Shown piece by piece: positions 1-7,891 of a DNA stretch of 64,000 nt. The notes below the pieces were generated by a model that did no database searches, was not told the origin of the DNA, and saw only the letters and a program-made list of their open reading frames with translations. The stretch comes from Hoeflea sp. (lineage in GTDB: Bacteria > Pseudomonadota > Alphaproteobacteria > Rhizobiales > Rhizobiaceae). The position numbers were made by a program, and so were the translations under genes. Numbering within the stretch: position 1 is the stretch's first letter; the number at the start of each line of letters is the position of its first letter. Location: positions 186,001 to 250,000 of the forward strand of contig NZ_NVXQ01000021.1 in the NCBI RefSeq assembly GCF_002733955.1, written 5' to 3'.

Positions 1-212
1 AGCCGGCCAACGATCTCCTCCACCATCAGCGAGTGCTGGGCGACGGAAAAGGCGTGGTCGCCGCGGGTCTGGCCGTTCCAACGTGCAACGCGCGCCAGTC
101 CTTGCGCGATATCGGAAATCTCGACATCGAGCGGTGAGGGATCGAGCAGGTCCAGCCGGCGGCCGGAGAGCATGCGCTGCCAGGCGCGGGGGGCTTTTTC
201 GACAGGTGGCAT
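1..212 (-). CDS. HD-domain hydrolase (YfbR-like), 5' part only
   Basis: The visible 70 N-terminal residues run off the left edge of the window. They begin MPPVEKAPRAWQRMLSGRR and contain the stretch GDHAFSVAQHS, the first metal-binding histidine region of HD-type nucleotide phosphohydrolases of the YfbR class. The ATG lies 3 bases after the stop of ygfZ, so the two are probably co-transcribed. The same pair is common in Rhizobiales as far as I recall. The substrate is unknown and the catalytic HD pair itself lies outside the window, so the family call rests on the N-terminus only. Confidence 0.75.
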   Translation of the reverse strand, partial: MPPVEKAPRAWQRMLSGRRLDLLDPSPLDVEISDIAQGLARVARWNGQTRGDHAFSVAQHSLMVEEIVGR

Positions 213-215
213 CGA

Positions 216-1076
216 TCAGGTGTCCGGCGTGTTGGGGTCACCGCTCTTAAAGGATAAACCGGTCCAGCCTGGCAAGCTCAAAGTGACAGGAATACCTTCC
301 ACTGTCAGCGCAGTCTTCTCCGCCAGCGCATCGGCCACCCGGTCGGTCCGGACGATCGCGAGGGCGGATTTGCCGATTGTCGTGCCCAGGTTACCCACCA
401 GTTTCTCACCCGCACGGATGCTCAGTTCTGTCCCAGGGTCAGCCGGCAGATCTGTCTCCCCCGTCAAAGTGACCACCCTGCGGCGGGCGGTGCCGCGATG
501 GTGCATGCGCGAGACCACCTCCTGGCCGACATAGCAGCCTTTCCGGAAATCCACGCCGCCGTTCTTGTCCATCAGCACATCGTGCGGAAACACGTCCGAC
601 AGGGCGAAATCGGCCCCGGATTCGGCAACGCCATGCGCAATCCGGACAGAGTTCCAGGCCGAGAGTTCGCCATCGAAGACCGAGCCGCTGCCGTAAAGAC
701 GCCAAGCCAGCGCTTCTTCGGGGAACCGCGTGTCGCGCAGTGCGCCTTCAGGTGCGTCGCCGTCCCATCCGGCAATGACCGGGGTTTCGGTGAGCTTGTC
801 GAAGCTGACGGCGGCGCGGAGCTTGTACAATGTGAGCCGGCGGATGAAATCGTCGGTCTGATCAGCCCGGATGTCGCAGCAGTAGCCGGTCTCGCCTGAC
901 CTGGAGATCAGGAAGTCGAACAGGATCTTGCCTTGCGGGGTGAGCAGCGCAGATGCATGGGCTTCGCCGGGCTTGATTGCATCGATGTTGGTCGTGATGA
1001 GATTCTGCAGAAAATGTCCGGCATCGTCGCCATCCACCTGCACGATGTTCCGGTCGGGGAGGATCAGGGCTGGCAC
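216..1076 (-). CDS. ygfZ: Folate-binding protein YgfZ (Fe-S cluster maintenance)
   Basis: A GcvT-like protein of 286 residues. The diagnostic YgfZ motif KGCYVGQE is present near residues 179-186; its cysteine is essential in characterised homologues. The family binds tetrahydrofolate and supports repair or assembly of certain Fe-S enzymes in the cytoplasm. I chose the GTG at 1074-1076 because GGAG lies about 8 bases upstream and the protein then starts MPALILPDR, as usual for the family. An upstream in-frame start at 1187 would overlap the neighbouring gene. The HD hydrolase gene follows after 3 bases. Confidence 0.9.
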   Translation of the reverse strand: MPALILPDRNIVQVDGDDAGHFLQNLITTNIDAIKPGEAHASALLTPQGKILFDFLISRSGETGYCCDIRADQTDDFIRRLTLYKLRAAVSFDKLTETPVIAGWDGDAPEGALRDTRFPEEALAWRLYGSGSVFDGELSAWNSVRIAHGVAESGADFALSDVFPHDVLMDKNGGVDFRKGCYVGQEVVSRMHHRGTARRRVVTLTGETDLPADPGTELSIRAGEKLVGNLGTTIGKSALAIVRTDRVADALAEKTALTVEGIPVTLSLPGWTGLSFKSGDPNTPDT

Positions 1077-1159
1077 GTGGGGGCACTCCGGATTGTTAGG
1101 CTTGCAGTTAGAGTTGCACAGGTAGGCGCTCGTGTGGCTGCGGGCAAGGGTGCGCTTGA

Positions 1160-1921
1160 TCAGTCGCCGGCCATGAAGAAGCGCCACTCGCCATCGGGCG
1201 AGATGCCGATCCGGTAGAAATTGTAGGCGCCATAGGCCTTCATGTCCTCGACATCGCCGGCAGTCACCAGTCGCAGCAGCTCGACCTTTTGCGGCGCAGA
1301 CAGGCTTTCGAGCGGCAGTGCCGCGAAATAGGGCCAGACATAGGTTTCATCGGGGTTGCCGGCATCGATGCGGACAAAGCCGGCATTGAGAAGGTCGATG
1401 AGGATTGCCAGGATTTCCTGCCCCTCGGCGTCGCCGGAAATCGAACGCAGGTAGTCGACGGGATCGGCATCGATCTGGCCGAAGGCCAGTTGCGTGGCGG
1501 TGGGGCCGGTGCCCAGCAGCGGGCGGAGCTTTTCAGGGTCTCCGGTCGCGGCTGCTTCCAGGATCAGCTGGCGCATGCGCTGCGCTGATTCGGGCAACAT
1601 TGCCGGATCGGTGAGAACCTCGACCGTTACATCTTCCGCGGCGCTTCCTGTGTCGGGGGCGATGCCGCCGGGTTCGGATTGCGGGTTTGCGCGTATGATC
1701 GGGTTTGGCGCTGGCAGGCCACCGTCTGGCCCGATGGTTGGTTCGTCCAATGGCGGAACGGGAGCGCCTTGCTCTACCGTCGTGTCCGGGGGCTGTACCG
1801 GCTTGAATTCACTCAAGGCCAGGGCGGGGTCGGGAACAAACAGGAATAATACCGCCGCCATTGCGGCCGGTCGCAAGCTCAAGCAGTCCGCTCCAAATCC
1901 GCTCTTGCCCTTGCTGACCAC
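1160..1921 (-). CDS. Conserved hypothetical secreted protein
   Basis: 253 residues starting at a GTG with GGGGAG just upstream. The N-terminus has lysines and arginine, then a hydrophobic stretch (about residues 21-36) ending ALALSEF, which looks like a Sec signal peptide. A proline-rich region (about 40-90) follows and then a mixed C-terminal domain of about 150 residues, rich in leucine and acidic residues, ending GEWRFFMAGD. I recognise no enzymatic motif. It is probably a periplasmic protein of unknown role. It is transcribed in the same direction as ygfZ, 83 bases upstream of it. Confidence 0.7.
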   Translation of the reverse strand: MVSKGKSGFGADCLSLRPAAMAAVLFLFVPDPALALSEFKPVQPPDTTVEQGAPVPPLDEPTIGPDGGLPAPNPIIRANPQSEPGGIAPDTGSAAEDVTVEVLTDPAMLPESAQRMRQLILEAAATGDPEKLRPLLGTGPTATQLAFGQIDADPVDYLRSISGDAEGQEILAILIDLLNAGFVRIDAGNPDETYVWPYFAALPLESLSAPQKVELLRLVTAGDVEDMKAYGAYNFYRIGISPDGEWRFFMAGD

Positions 1922-1941
1922 GTGGCTCCCCGCCGGTACCC

Positions 1942-2211
1942 TTATTGAAGAATGCGTTCGGGAGAAAATTCACCGGCCAGGATGCGGCCTCTGAGTGATT
2001 CCACCAGGGCTTCCGCCTGCTCTTCACCCAGCGCGCGCACGGTTTCCCGGATTGCGGTGATCATGGCGGCGTCGGCGATGATTTCCGGCTCGATCCCGTC
2101 GGCGGTGCTTTCAGCCCACGCATCATGCTGCAATTCCAGAGCCACCTGGAGCTTTTCCTGAACGATCAGATCATCAAGTTCATCGGGCGTGTGGGCTGTG
2201 GTATGGGTCAT
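1942..2211 (-). CDS. Small conserved hypothetical protein
   Basis: 89 residues from the ATG at 2211 (an in-frame TTG at 2220 is the alternative). The sequence is acidic and predicted helical (ELDDLIVQEKLQVALELQ), with no signal peptide, no membrane segment and no motif I can name. It lies 20 bases upstream of the secreted hypothetical protein gene in the same direction, so an operon is likely. The function is unknown. Confidence 0.6.
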   Translation of the reverse strand: MTHTTAHTPDELDDLIVQEKLQVALELQHDAWAESTADGIEPEIIADAAMITAIRETVRALGEEQAEALVESLRGRILAGEFSPERILQ

Positions 2212-2303
2212 GCGGATCAACTCTTACTTACTATCTTGTTAACACCCTAGCATGGCTTGGTGCGTTTCGGCACGGGGCAGGAACGATATCGGTTAACAAA
2301 TTG

Positions 2304-2729
2304 TCAATTTCCGTAGCGTGCCACAATTTCTGTAATAAGTGTGGCCCCTTCGTAACGGTATCGCTCCTCCGCGACAACCGCTGAGGGCGTGCAATCTGTG
2401 TAAACCGAGGCGAAAGCGCGGAAGCCCCTGTTGTACCCCGCCGTCAACTGTTCGCGCCGGCCCGGTTCGCCGGCGGTCTCGCTGTCGAGCAGGGCCTGCA
2501 TGCTTTCACGCCAGCCATTCTCGCCCTCGGGATTGCACAGGTTGCGCAGGTACTGGATCGACCCGATGATCTCCGCAAGCCGCAACAATCTCGCTTCGTA
2601 AGGCGGCGGCGGCAAGTCGGGTGAAACCACGGCGTCTTCCGTGGTCTCCTGAGCTCGCGCGATCCCTTGCGCCGATGTCAGAACAAACGGCGTCAGCAAG
2701 GCAAGCATGAGGAAGAGGCGGTGGGTCAT
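2304..2729 (-). CDS. TIGR02301-type conserved secreted protein
   Basis: 141 residues starting MTHRLFLMLALLTPF, a clear signal peptide ending near AQGIARAQ. The mature part has PPPYEARLLRLAEIIGS, LRNLCNP, NRGFRAF and a C-terminal RYEGATLITEIVARYG, which match my recollection of the uncharacterised rhizobial family TIGR02301. Two conserved cysteines (in NLCNP and DCTPS) could form a disulfide in the periplasm. No function is known. The in-frame TTG at 2747 is less likely as a start. Confidence 0.75.
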   Translation of the reverse strand: MTHRLFLMLALLTPFVLTSAQGIARAQETTEDAVVSPDLPPPPYEARLLRLAEIIGSIQYLRNLCNPEGENGWRESMQALLDSETAGEPGRREQLTAGYNRGFRAFASVYTDCTPSAVVAEERYRYEGATLITEIVARYGN

Positions 2730-2784
2730 GTGGCTCCCATACACCAAGTCATAACGCGATGAAATCCCGGCCGGAACGGCAAGC

Positions 2785-3825
2785 CTATTTCAGAACGTCG
2801 GTGTCCGGCAAAAAGGCATGCACGACGAAAGCGAAGGTCAGTTCGTGGGCGACAACCTCGCCATCGCGGGTGACGCTGACACTGCCGATCTCGCGGCCTT
2901 CCCCGATATCGGCCGTGTCGAGAACCGAGCGGACGCCCGGCACCCAGACGATGTCGATGCCGTCCTGTTCGACACTGCCTTCGCGGCGCAACCAGTCAAG
3001 GGAAACCGCCATCGGCTTTGGCCCGTCGCGGATCACGACGACATAGGACAAGGGGCTGATGCTTTCGGGCATGGAGCCACGGTAGAGGAATGGAACCGCT
3101 GAGCTGTCGTAGCCCGCATAGGGATTGCGGCCGTAATCTCTGAAACCGGGATTGTTGGGGACCAGAACCTCGCCGTCAGGATGGCGGTCCTTGAAACTCT
3201 GCCAGGATTCCAGACGCGAGGGAATGATCTCCAGCTGTGTGCCTGTTCTCGAGCCGGTAATCGCCTCGCCGGTGAATTGCTGCCACCAGCTCTCGGTCTC
3301 GCGATCATACATAACGAGGTCGGAGTTGCGCAGCTTGCCGGTGGTGCCGAACGTGGTTTCCGTGCCGTCCACCACCCGGTCAAACACGATGGCGGCGTTG
3401 CAGAGCGGGCAGTAGGTGACCGCGATCGGCCGGCCTGCCAGCGTGTCATTGACGATTTCGTGCCAGATCATGATGCGCAGCGGATAGGCCCGGGCCTCGC
3501 CGTCGATCTCCAGCGTCATCACGGGCTCTTTCGGAACAAGGCCCGAGGCGTCAGACACGGGCAGGAACGCCGGTTCGTCGATGGGCGGAATGCCGTCGCG
3601 TGGCGGCCCGCCGGACATGATGCTGTCGAAATCGATCACGGATTGCGAGAAGTCCGTCTTCCAGCCCTCGGTGCGCCAGCGATCGGGATCGGCGGCGGCA
3701 GCCAGGGTCGAAACGGCCAACCAGAACCCGGTCACGAGCGCCAGCACAATTGCACCTGCCTGGCGTGCAGCCAGGCGCCTTGTCTGTCGAGCCGCCGATG
3801 CGGAATGGAAACCGAGATTTTTCAT
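2785..3825 (-). CDS. DUF3179 domain-containing secreted protein
   Basis: 346 residues starting MKNLGFHSAS, with a hydrophobic segment (about residues 24-45) ending LAAAADPDRW that reads as a signal peptide or anchor. The DUF3179 hallmarks are visible: PLRIMIWHEIVND, VTYCPLCNAAIVFDR with a CPLC pair, TGKLRNSDLVMYDR, and ESWWQQFTGEAI. The family is widespread and extracytoplasmic and has no established function; the conserved cysteines suggest redox or metal chemistry (inference). Its start is 67 bases from the neighbouring methyltransferase stop, in the same direction. Confidence 0.85.
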   Translation of the reverse strand: MKNLGFHSASAARQTRRLAARQAGAIVLALVTGFWLAVSTLAAAADPDRWRTEGWKTDFSQSVIDFDSIMSGGPPRDGIPPIDEPAFLPVSDASGLVPKEPVMTLEIDGEARAYPLRIMIWHEIVNDTLAGRPIAVTYCPLCNAAIVFDRVVDGTETTFGTTGKLRNSDLVMYDRETESWWQQFTGEAITGSRTGTQLEIIPSRLESWQSFKDRHPDGEVLVPNNPGFRDYGRNPYAGYDSSAVPFLYRGSMPESISPLSYVVVIRDGPKPMAVSLDWLRREGSVEQDGIDIVWVPGVRSVLDTADIGEGREIGSVSVTRDGEVVAHELTFAFVVHAFLPDTDVLK

Positions 3826-3891
3826 GCGGGCATCTTGCCTTGAGAGGCCGGCTTCCGCCAATCAAGCTCGCTCACATCGGCTTGATCCGTC

Positions 3892-4806
3892 CTAGACTGG
3901 TGATTTCAGCTCCTTGGCCAATCGCCGGATCTGATCCGCGCCGATGCCGCAGCAGCCGCCGACGATGGTTGCGCCGGCTGCGACCCAAGCCCGGGCAAAG
4001 CGCAGATAGCCTTCGCCATCGAGCTCGGCGCGCATGCTGGAGAGACCTTCATTGGCCTTTTCGCCTGCTGTTTCCTCCTGGAATGCATTGGCATAGACGC
4101 CGATCTCGGTCGTCGCCCCGGTCCGGCTGAAAACCGCCGCGGCCTCGGTGACCGCGGCCTGCATCACCTCCGGCCGGGAGCAATTGAACAGCAGTGCCTC
4201 GATGCCGTGTTGTGCTGCCCAGCCGGCGGCGTCGGCAACGGTTTCACCGGACCGGAGCTGCGGCGTTGAAGACAGCGCGTTGGGTTCGTCCATCAGGGTG
4301 AACGAGATCCACAGCGGCTTTGCGCTTGCAGCGGTTTCGGTCCGGATCGCCTCGGCCTCTGCAATCAGGCTCAGGGTTTCGCCGAGCCAGACATCGACGT
4401 TGGGCGCCAGATTGTCGACCAGAACAGAGAGGTAGTCCGGCGCTTTCGCCGCATCGAACTTCTCGGGCTCGTAAGATCCGAAAATGGGCGGAAGGCAACC
4501 GCAAACCCGGATGTCGCGGTCCGAGCGGGCGTCTGCGGCTTCCCGCGCCAGCTTGCCCGACAATGCGATCAGCCAGGCGCCTTCGTTTTCAAACCGGTCT
4601 TCGCCGATGTGAAAGGGCACCAGCGCATAGGAGTTGGTGGTGATGGCGTCGGCACCGGCGTCGATAAATTCTTCGTGAACCTGCCGCACGATCTCGGGGC
4701 TCTCCATCAGCGCCAGAGCGGACCATTCAGGTTGCACGAGGCGGGCGCCAAGCCTGGTCAGTTCCCGGCTCATGCCGCCATCGAGGATCTTGAGGGGCTT
4801 GGCCAT
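3892..4806 (-). CDS. Homocysteine S-methyltransferase family protein
   Basis: 304 residues beginning MAKPLKILDGGMSREL. This is a betaine/S-methylmethionine-homocysteine methyltransferase-type barrel. The three zinc cysteines are in place: FNCS near residue 209 and GGCC near 283-286. GAWLIALSGKL and the GGMS start motif also fit. The start is supported by AAGGAG 7 bases upstream. The family transfers a methyl group to the thiol of homocysteine to make methionine; whether the donor here is methylmethionine or another compound cannot be read from the sequence. Confidence 0.85.
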   Translation of the reverse strand: MAKPLKILDGGMSRELTRLGARLVQPEWSALALMESPEIVRQVHEEFIDAGADAITTNSYALVPFHIGEDRFENEGAWLIALSGKLAREAADARSDRDIRVCGCLPPIFGSYEPEKFDAAKAPDYLSVLVDNLAPNVDVWLGETLSLIAEAEAIRTETAASAKPLWISFTLMDEPNALSSTPQLRSGETVADAAGWAAQHGIEALLFNCSRPEVMQAAVTEAAAVFSRTGATTEIGVYANAFQEETAGEKANEGLSSMRAELDGEGYLRFARAWVAAGATIVGGCCGIGADQIRRLAKELKSPV

Positions 4807-5131
4807 GCAAAGTCTCCTTTGTTGCCCATTGACGGGCCTCAAATGGCAAATTGGTCAACGGCCGGCCGTAATCAAGGGGTGGCAGACGCTGTTCCTGCGG
4901 GCTCCGTGGTGGCTATGAGTCGGGGGCAAAGGTCAACGCCTGATTGCCTCGCCGGAGGCCGCTGCACGCACCAGGCAGCCGTGCTGGTATACAAAATGTG
5001 CCTACTTGCAGGTTTTCACAGGTTCCATATCTGGGCCCGGTAACTCATTGAAACCCTGTCCTGGCGGATCCTCCCAAGTGTTGCCGGGCATCGGTTTTAT
5101 CGTCGAAATCACTGCCTGAAAGGCCTCGGAA
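4807..5131. other. Intergenic region between divergent genes
   Basis: 325 bases separate the divergent starts of the homocysteine methyltransferase and the nitroreductase, so it should hold both promoters. I looked for a tRNA, a SAM-type riboswitch and paired repeats and could support none. No open frame with family character is present. A TATAC-like stretch near 4988 is the only promoter-like string I see and is not strong. Confidence 0.4.
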
Positions 5132-5761
5132 ATGTTGTTTGAAAAACTTAACTGGCGCTATGCCACCAAGAAGATGAACCCGGAGAAGAAGGTCGCCGAC
5201 GACAAGGTTGAAAAGATCATCGAAGCAGCGCGGCTGGCGCCCACCTCCAGCGGCCTGCAGCCGTTCGAGATCATCGTCGTGACCGACCCGGACGTCCGGG
5301 CAAAGATCCGTGCTGCCGCCTGGGACCAGGCTCAGATCACCGATGGCTCGCATCTTCTGGTCTTCGCTGCCTGGGACAACTACACCGAAGACCGCATCAA
5401 TGCGATGTTCGACCAGGTCAATGAAGAGCGCGGCGGCACCAATGAAGGCTGGGAAGCCTACCGCCAGAAGCTGCTCGCGGGCTACGTGCCGCGCGATGCG
5501 GAAGTCAATTACCAGCATGCAGCCCGCCAGGCCTATATCGGCATGGGCATGGCGCTGACGGCTGCGGCTTTCGAAGCCGTCGATTCGACGCCGATGGAAG
5601 GCTTTGACCCGGACCAGGTGGACGAGATCCTCGGCCTGCGGGCGCGTGGCCTGCGCTCCGTGACGCTGATGCCGCTCGGCTATCGTGACGCCGAGAACGA
5701 CTGGCTGGCCAATCTCAAGAAGGTTCGCCGACCGAAGGACGAGTTCGTCAGCTTCGTGTAA
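5132..5761 (+). CDS. NAD(P)H-dependent nitroreductase
   Basis: 209 residues with the nitroreductase-fold features: RYATKKMNP near residue 9, AARLAPTSSGLQPFEI (FMN-binding loop, about 33-48), AYIGMGMALTAAA in the middle, and a C-terminal GYRDAENDWLANLKKVRRP. It resembles the NfsB group of flavin-dependent oxidoreductases, which reduce nitroaromatics and quinones using NAD(P)H as cytosolic dimers. The physiological substrate is unknown. It is monocistronic, followed by a strong hairpin shared with the convergent NUDIX gene. Confidence 0.88.
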   Translation: MLFEKLNWRYATKKMNPEKKVADDKVEKIIEAARLAPTSSGLQPFEIIVVTDPDVRAKIRAAAWDQAQITDGSHLLVFAAWDNYTEDRINAMFDQVNEERGGTNEGWEAYRQKLLAGYVPRDAEVNYQHAARQAYIGMGMALTAAAFEAVDSTPMEGFDPDQVDEILGLRARGLRSVTLMPLGYRDAENDWLANLKKVRRPKDEFVSFV

Positions 5762-5767
5762 GAGCAG

Positions 5768-5802
5768 AGCGCCGCGCTTCCATCGGAAGGCGCGGCGCTT
5801 TC
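5768..5802. terminator. Bidirectional terminator-like hairpin
   Basis: A 14-base arm (5768-5781) pairs with 5785-5799 with one bulged G and a 3-base loop; the stem is very GC-rich and followed by TTT. It lies exactly between the convergent stops of the nitroreductase (5761) and the NUDIX gene (5804), which is the usual place for a shared intrinsic terminator. Confidence 0.75.
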
Positions 5803-5803
5803 G

Positions 5804-6247
5804 TCAGGGAGCCGGGAGCGCTTTCGCCAGCATGTCCATGCACGAGGTCATGCTTTGCGGCACCGACAATTCGCGGATCTCTTCCGGCGTGAACCAGCCC
5901 ACCGCCTTGGCGTCGTCCAGCGCCATCGCGGTGCCGCCAGGGTCGTCGGCGAGAAACACGGTCAGGAAGAAATCCGACCTTTTGACTTCGCCCGGATCGT
6001 CCGAGCTCAGATCAAAGGTCATGAAGGGGCGGGGATTGCTGGCTTTCAGCCCGGTTTCTTCTTCCAGTTCACGCAGGGCTGCCACTTCCAGCGCCTCGCC
6101 GGGATCGACGCGGCCGCCTGGAAAAGCATACATGTGCTGGGCCGGCGGGTTGGCGCGCAGCACCAGCAGATACCTGCCGTCGCGTTCAAGCGCGACCGAA
6201 ACCGCCAGTGCTGGAGCGGGTGCCACATCGCCTGTCTGAGCTGTCAT
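5804..6247 (-). CDS. NUDIX hydrolase
   Basis: 147 residues starting MTAQTGDVAPAPALAV. The NUDIX box is complete: GGRVDPGEALEVAALRELEE (about residues 45-64) followed by ETGL, with all the metal-binding glutamates. The family hydrolyses nucleoside diphosphates linked to another moiety. The exact substrate (ADP-ribose, an oxidised nucleotide or other) cannot be told. The ATG at 6245-6247 was chosen because an upstream start at 6313 would overlap the divergent SOS-associated gene. Only 38 bases separate the two divergent starts. Confidence 0.88.
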   Translation of the reverse strand: MTAQTGDVAPAPALAVSVALERDGRYLLVLRANPPAQHMYAFPGGRVDPGEALEVAALRELEEETGLKASNPRPFMTFDLSSDDPGEVKRSDFFLTVFLADDPGGTAMALDDAKAVGWFTPEEIRELSVPQSMTSCMDMLAKALPAP

Positions 6248-6285
6248 TGCTTGACCCTGTTTCTGTCCTGCTGCATGGATTGCCA

Positions 6286-7071
6286 ATGTGTGGGCGTTTT
6301 TCATTAACGGCAACCCCGGAAGAGGTGCAGGAACTGTTCGGGCTCGAGGAAATCGAGAATTTCCCGCCGCGCTACAATATTGCGCCGACCCAGCCTATCC
6401 TGATCATCGCCGGCGATCGCCGCCGCGAGGAAGGCGACAATCGCACCGACCGGCGCGCGCTGCTGGCGCGCTGGGGTTTTTTGCCGGGCTGGGTCAAGGA
6501 TCCGGCAGATTTCCCGCTGCTGATCAATGCCCGGTCCGAAACCGCCGCCGAGAAGGCCTCGTTTCGCGCTGCTATGCGGCACCGGCGGGTGCTGATCGCC
6601 GCATCGGGCTTTTACGAATGGAGCCGGCCGGGCAAGGGCTCGAAGGAAAAATCCACACCCTACTGGATCAAGCCCAGGCAGGGTGGCATCGTTTCCTTTG
6701 GCGGCTTGATGGAAACTTATATGAGCGCCGACGGCGCCGAGATGGACACAGCCGCGGTGCTGACGGTGGGGCCGAACAGGGAAGTCGCGCCGATCCATGA
6801 CCGGATGCCGGTGGTGATCCAGCCGGAGGACTTTTCGCGCTGGCTCGATTGCCTCAACCAGGAACCGCGCCATGTGGCCGACCTGATGGCGCCGGCGCCG
6901 GACGATTATTTCGAGGCGATCCGGGTCTCGGATCTGGTCAACAAGGTTGCAAACAGCGGCCCGGAGGTGCAAGAGCCGGCGACAGACGTCCCCGCGGCTC
7001 CCGAGCCGGAAAAGCCGGCGCGCAAATCCAAGGCTGCCGATCCGGCCGACAAGCAGATGAAGTTGTTCTGA
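6286..7071 (+). CDS. SOS response-associated peptidase (YedK/HMCES abasic-site DNA-protein crosslinker)
   Basis: 261 residues starting MCGRFSLT, so Cys2 becomes the N-terminal nucleophile after Met removal. Other family signatures are PRYNIAPTQ, INARSETAAEKASFR, a GFYEW glutamate motif and HDRMPVV with the catalytic histidine. Known members (E. coli YedK, human HMCES) form a thiazolidine crosslink with abasic sites in single-stranded DNA to protect them. The C-terminal tail of about 45 residues is Pro/Ala/Lys-rich and probably disordered. The lysE-like gene starts 4 bases after its stop. Confidence 0.93.
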   Translation: MCGRFSLTATPEEVQELFGLEEIENFPPRYNIAPTQPILIIAGDRRREEGDNRTDRRALLARWGFLPGWVKDPADFPLLINARSETAAEKASFRAAMRHRRVLIAASGFYEWSRPGKGSKEKSTPYWIKPRQGGIVSFGGLMETYMSADGAEMDTAAVLTVGPNREVAPIHDRMPVVIQPEDFSRWLDCLNQEPRHVADLMAPAPDDYFEAIRVSDLVNKVANSGPEVQEPATDVPAAPEPEKPARKSKAADPADKQMKLF

Positions 7072-7075
7072 CCCG

Positions 7076-7699
7076 ATGACACCACTTATTGCCCCCGCCA
7101 TTTCCGGCCTGCTGCTTGGCGGCTCGCTGATCATCGCCATCGGCGCGCAGAATGCCTTTATCTTGCGGCAAGGTCTGCTTCGGCAGCATGTGTTCATTCT
7201 CTGCCTGATCTGCGCGCTGTCGGACGCGGTGCTGATCGGGCTCGGCGTGGCCGGGGTCGGCGCGATCATCTCGGGCTCGGACATTCTGATCGCGGTGGTC
7301 ACACTTGGCGGCGCGGCCTTCCTCGCCGTCTATGCGTTTCTGGCGCTGAAACGGGCAATCAAGCCGTCGGGGATGGAGGTGGCGCGATCGGCTCCGGGGT
7401 CGCTGAAAGCCGCGGTACTGACCTGTCTCGCCTTCACCTTTCTCAATCCGCATGTCTATCTCGACACCGTGCTGCTGGTGGGCGGGTTGAGCGGGCGCTA
7501 TGAGGGCACAGCACGGCTGGCGTTCGGGATCGGGGCCATGTCGGCCTCGTTCCTCTGGTTCTTCGGGCTTGGCTATGGCGCGCGGGTGCTGGAGCCGCTG
7601 TTTTTGAAACCCTCTGCCTGGCGGGTGCTCGACGGGTTGATCGCGGCCGTGATGGCGGCCCTGTCGGTGTCGTTGCTGGTGCGGTTTTTCGCCGGCTGA
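7076..7699 (+). CDS. LysE/ArgO family amino-acid exporter
   Basis: 207 residues with about six hydrophobic segments and the LysE-family signatures GAQNAFILRQGL (about residues 24-35), SDAVLIGLGVAG, and FTFLNPHVYLDTV (about 119-131). Characterised relatives export basic amino acids such as lysine or arginine across the inner membrane. The gene starts 4 bases after the HMCES-like gene, so they form an operon, although no functional link is obvious. Confidence 0.9.
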   Translation: MTPLIAPAISGLLLGGSLIIAIGAQNAFILRQGLLRQHVFILCLICALSDAVLIGLGVAGVGAIISGSDILIAVVTLGGAAFLAVYAFLALKRAIKPSGMEVARSAPGSLKAAVLTCLAFTFLNPHVYLDTVLLVGGLSGRYEGTARLAFGIGAMSASFLWFFGLGYGARVLEPLFLKPSAWRVLDGLIAAVMAALSVSLLVRFFAG

Positions 7700-7891
7700 A
7701 AGCCGGTCCCGGGCATCTTGACCGGGCCGGTTCAATCGGGGATAAGAACAGCATGAAAACGGCACACGGCGCACGCGCCACCTGCATTTGCGGCATCATT
7801 ATTCGCTAGCGCTTCGCTGGCTCGGCCGTTTTCGTCTTCTCACCATACAGGACAAACGACCCGGGCCGGGCGCCGGCATCGGGGAGTTACC

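Noticed and set aside
4807-5131. SAM-type riboswitch upstream of the homocysteine methyltransferase
   Set aside because: The leader region lacks a stem arrangement or conserved core that I could match to SAM-I, SAM-II or SAH motifs.
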